DNA of 64,000 nt from Pirellulaceae bacterium. Its GTDB lineage: Bacteria; Planctomycetota; Planctomycetia; Pirellulales; Pirellulaceae. The translations under genes and the position numbers were made by a program. Positions 61,504 to 64,000 of this stretch are shown here, piece after piece. Where the stretch lies: assembly GCA_029243025.1 (NCBI GenBank), contig JAQWSU010000049.1, positions 62,001-126,000 of the forward strand, given 5' to 3'. The notes below the pieces were generated by a model. The model saw only the letters and a program-made list of their open reading frames with translations. It was not told where the DNA came from and searched no databases. The stretch's first letter is position 1. Each line of letters starts with the position of its first letter.

Positions 61504-62178
61504 CTAACGTCGTCGACGTCGAAGCGGCAAGAGGCACAGGCCCGACAAAACGATTAGCAAGACGGAAGATGGCTCTGGAACGATATTAATCGAAAAAGCG
61601 TACGAGCGAGGAAGATTGGTGTGTCCAAGACCATCAACCGTACCACCGACAACCGGGGGGCTCAAATTGCCATCGTTGTTGTTGTCGTGATCCATCAAGC
61701 CGCCACTGTTGAGATTGGTGTAAATCGGGTTTTGTTCGCCGATTCCCGTGGGGTTGACGATTCCGCCAAAGACTTCCTTGGCCGTGTCAAGGACGAACGA
61801 GTCGCCACCAAAAGGCAGGGTCACATTCAGGTCCAAACCTGCGTCGTCGATATCCACTTGGTCACCCACAGCAACGATTTCGTAAGAATGCTCGCCGTTG
61901 GAGATCGCAAGATACGGGATCACGCTTCCAGTCTGGCCGGCGCGGTAACTCCAAACACTTCCGGAATAGGTTCCGGGTTGGAGCAGTGTGTTGTAGGAAA
62001 TGTCAACGTTTTGACGAGATTGATCGTTGTCGCCGTTTGTCGGCGTATCAACCTGGACGTTTGCGCCGGGCTCATCGACGACAAATGGTCCGGGCCCTAC
62101 AACCTCGGCACTCACAGAAGTCGCCAACACGGCAACCATCGCACAGACCGCACCAAAACGCTTTAAATTCAACACCAT
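61504..62178 (-). CDS. Secreted PEP-CTERM protein of unknown function
   Basis: 224 residues from the ATG at 62178 (MVLNLKRFGAVCAMVAVLATSVSAEV), with AAAGGAAAG just upstream; a GTG at 62214 adds 12 charged residues and is rejected. Signal peptide at ~1-24, cut after SVSA. The mature part is a beta-rich domain of ~160 residues (PGTYSGSVWSYRAGQTGSVIPYLAISNG, then DQVDIDDAGLDLNVTLPFGGDSFVLDTAKEVFGGI) with no family I recognise. The end VPEPSSVLLIVLSGLCLLPLRRRRR is a PEP-CTERM sorting signal, so it is probably processed and surface located. No dockerin module is present. It converges with the selenoprotein gene and shares its terminator. Confidence 0.85.
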   Translation of the reverse strand: MVLNLKRFGAVCAMVAVLATSVSAEVVGPGPFVVDEPGANVQVDTPTNGDNDQSRQNVDISYNTLLQPGTYSGSVWSYRAGQTGSVIPYLAISNGEHSYEIVAVGDQVDIDDAGLDLNVTLPFGGDSFVLDTAKEVFGGIVNPTGIGEQNPIYTNLNSGGLMDHDNNNDGNLSPPVVGGTVDGLGHTNLPRSYAFSINIVPEPSSVLLIVLSGLCLLPLRRRRR

Positions 62179-62731
62179 CTTTCTTTCCTTTCGATATGAC
62201 AACGGCGAAAACACCGTCTTTAGGATCTACGAAAAAAGGACGTAATCCTCACCCTCGCCCGTGCAAGAGTGGGGAACACGTCCTCTATCGTTTCTCACTA
62301 GCGTTCTCGCCGTTATCTCGAAAGGATTCTTATAGGAAACTTCTGTGCTCAGATCATAGGCGTAACTAGTCAGCGCATCAAGAAAGAAAAGGGGAAACCG
62401 AGAACTTTTTTGCTCGACATGTTTTATTTCATTAACCACGTCAGCAAATCGCGATGTTTCGCCACCCGATCACCGTGGAAACGTTCAAGAAGTTAAACAC
62501 AGAAAAGCGAATGCTCAAAACGGACCGCCCCCGTTGCCCCCGTCCGTCGTTTCTCAGCGAACGTCAGCCTGATCATTCCGTTCCCTCACCCCAGATCTGT
62601 TCTTCAAGACCCAGACCAGTCTTCACCCAGAACGTCCGATCTTCGCAAGCTAGGATGATCGCTGGAGTGCGAAGGTAGAAGTTTTCATGCGGTGAGCAGT
62701 CAGTATTTGACTCAAGCCGGCGATTCTCTCA
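62179..62731. other. Intergenic region, no supported gene
   Basis: 553 bases between two genes on the minus strand. The left end should contain the promoter of the PEP-CTERM gene. Frames at 62454-62678 and elsewhere have no recognisable content, and I see no RNA gene. Confidence 0.5.
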
Positions 62732-63433
62732 CTACCGCGTCGTCAACCGTCCTTGGGCGCGAATTGACGTAGCCGGATTCACGGAAACCTGTGTTCTCGT
62801 CAATCCGATGGCCATCAACACAAAGCCCAGGCTGAACAGGCCCCAAGCGAAATCACCGGGAGTATAACGCGTCAATTCATCCAATCCTCCCTCGACCAGC
62901 ACGCCGATTGCAGGCTGCAGAAAGGAAGCAAGACCAAGCCCCGCCCCCAACACAAACACCAGAACCCCCTTGGGCCTGAGACTTGGACTGCTCGGTGAAC
63001 GAAGCGTCCAGAAGCCCCAAGCGGCAAAGAGTATCGCAATCAGCGCGGGACAGATCCAAGGTCCCAACCAGACGCTGGGAATAAGAAATAGCACGTCCCA
63101 TTCGAGCCAGGATTGAGGCCAATCCATCAACACCTTCAACCAGAAGTAATAGAACAGATCCCAAACCCCGAATACAAAAACGAATGCGGCGAAGGTTCGT
63201 GTCTTCGTGGAGCGATCAGCCAGCAGGGCTACGGTCAGGATCATCACGACGGTAGCCGCTTCGCGACTCAACTCTAACACGGTGTCGTAGGAATTGAGGA
63301 ATTGCAGAGGAAAGATTTCCAACGGATTTGCAGCGTAATATAACTGCCGCATGTAAACCACAACCGCAGCTTCCAGCAAGCCCATGGCCGCGGCAAACAC
63401 CGTCAAAATCACAAGCGTTGATTTCTGATTCAT
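62732..63433 (-). CDS. Polytopic membrane protein of unknown function
   Basis: 233 residues from the ATG at 63433 (MNQKSTLVILTV), preceded by AAGGGG; an earlier GTG at 63472 adds 13 residues and is less likely. About six membrane helices are visible: STLVILTVFAAAMGLLEAAVV, AATVVMILTVALLA, FAAFVFVFGVWDLFYYFW, WLGPWICPALIAILFAAWG, VLVFVLGAGLGLASFL and FAWGLFSLGFVLMAIGL. Charged motifs FYYFWLKVLMDWPQSWLEWDVLFLIP lie between helices 3 and 4. No family is recognised by me; transport, sensing or lipid-related roles are all open. The radical SAM gene ends 81 bases upstream on the same strand, so they may be co-transcribed. Confidence 0.8.
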   Translation of the reverse strand: MNQKSTLVILTVFAAAMGLLEAAVVVYMRQLYYAANPLEIFPLQFLNSYDTVLELSREAATVVMILTVALLADRSTKTRTFAAFVFVFGVWDLFYYFWLKVLMDWPQSWLEWDVLFLIPSVWLGPWICPALIAILFAAWGFWTLRSPSSPSLRPKGVLVFVLGAGLGLASFLQPAIGVLVEGGLDELTRYTPGDFAWGLFSLGFVLMAIGLTRTQVSVNPATSIRAQGRLTTR

Positions 63434-63513
63434 TCGATTGAAGCCCCTTATAAACACTTGACATCTGCCCACCGGCAGCGGTTACGCGGATCTCTCTCCA
63501 CCCAAGACGTCTG

Positions 63514-64000
63514 CTAGACACCCGCAGAAATGACTGCAGGTCCGCGACGCACCCTATCCGAATCCGTCAGAAGCCGTTTTCGAAACGCAACATGCCTTCG
63601 TCGTGTGACCTCGACGAGGGGTCTCCAGACAGTTGACGTCATTCGATTCTTGATCAAAAAATGCCAAAACAGATTCGAACGTTTATAGAGATAGGACATG
63701 GCAAGATACGGCGGCACACTGCTCCAGTCATCGGGGCGCCGTCGCCAGATGGAAGCATGCGAAAAAATGCGGTCGTAACATCGTTCATAACCGGACGCCA
63801 ACTGTTCAACAGACATTCGTTTCGGTCGAAAGACAACATGCGCCGTATCGTACAAATCCCAACTTTTATGCAGCAAACGCTGCTCTGACTCCATCTGCTC
63901 AAAAAGGGGCGTGCCAGGGTAGGGCGTCATAATATGAAAGGTGGCACACTCAAGCCGATTGCCTTCAACCCAGTCCATCGTCCGATCAAAGACGTCGGGC
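63514..64000 (-). CDS. C-terminal end of a radical SAM protein, cut by the window edge
   Basis: At least 162 residues, open to the window end (the reading frame continues beyond 64000 as PDVFDRTMDWVE). The part seen has TFHIMTPYPGTPLFEQMESEQRL, then SWDLYDTAHVVFRPKRMSVEQLASGY, which is the C-terminal portion of B12-binding-type radical SAM proteins (for example the family of the hopanoid and lipid-modifying methyltransferases). The catalytic CxxxCxxC and B12 domains would lie outside the window. Family level only; no function is claimed. Confidence 0.7.
   Translation of the reverse strand, partial: PDVFDRTMDWVEGNRLECATFHIMTPYPGTPLFEQMESEQRLLHKSWDLYDTAHVVFRPKRMSVEQLASGYERCYDRIFSHASIWRRRPDDWSSVPPYLAMSYLYKRSNLFWHFLIKNRMTSTVWRPLVEVTRRRHVAFRKRLLTDSDRVRRGPAVISAGV

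Overview
The window looks like a chromosomal segment of a planctomycete, probably Pirellulales-like. The evidence is: several secreted proteins ending in PEP-CTERM-type tails (VPEPS, hydrophobic stretch, Arg-rich end), dockerin-like calcium-binding repeats, Tat-exported Gfo/Idh/MocA oxidoreductases, an FG-GAP plus ASPIC/UnbV protein, and one giant surface protein with the LEP..RRMLA N-terminal motif. I see no rRNA, tRNA, CRISPR array, transposase or phage module.

Layout. 1-5.0 kb: three secreted PEP-CTERM proteins (a DUF6174-like one on +, a kelch-like one and a dockerin one on -). 5.0-31.6 kb: a 1.3 kb non-coding leader, then one 25.4 kb gene for an 8,450-residue mosaic surface protein. Its order is propeller, inactive lipase-like domain, peptidoglycan-binding domain, large repeats, RTX, twelve SdrD_B-like modules, FG-GAP, RTX, a ten-copy 60-residue repeat and a dockerin. 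31.9-40.6 kb: polysaccharide and sugar-related exported enzymes (alginate-lyase-like protein, two Tat Gfo/Idh/MocA oxidoreductases, a LamG/dockerin protein, a secreted nitrilase-fold protein with a large extra domain). 41.2-43.6 kb: an FAD monooxygenase and a Tat-exported amidinotransferase-fold enzyme. 44.1-50.1 kb: a three-gene RND efflux operon (outer-membrane factor, adaptor, pump). 50.7-51.9 kb: another dockerin/PEP-CTERM protein. 52.4-57.2 kb: a YhaO/YhaN-like nuclease and ATPase pair with a 4-base overlap. 57.4-64 kb: a DUF6868-like membrane protein, a probable selenoprotein, a PEP-CTERM protein, a polytopic membrane protein and the C-terminal end of a radical SAM protein.

The most interesting item is at 58017-61379. 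Two open frames that gene callers would list as separate genes (an FG-GAP protein and an ASPIC/UnbV plus thioredoxin-like protein) are in the same frame and are divided by one UGA at 59931-59933. Ten bases after the UGA lies a 7-bp stem with a GGUCG apical loop, close in position and apex sequence to the bacterial SECIS of E. coli fdhF. I read this as a single ~1,120-residue membrane-anchored selenoprotein with Sec at residue 639 and a CSNC thioredoxin-like domain near the C-terminus. I cannot tell from the sequence whether this family is already described.

A second theme is modular reuse: the same ~55-residue dockerin-like cassette closes five different proteins here, four of them followed by a PEP-CTERM tail. 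The giant protein itself contains several nested internal duplications.
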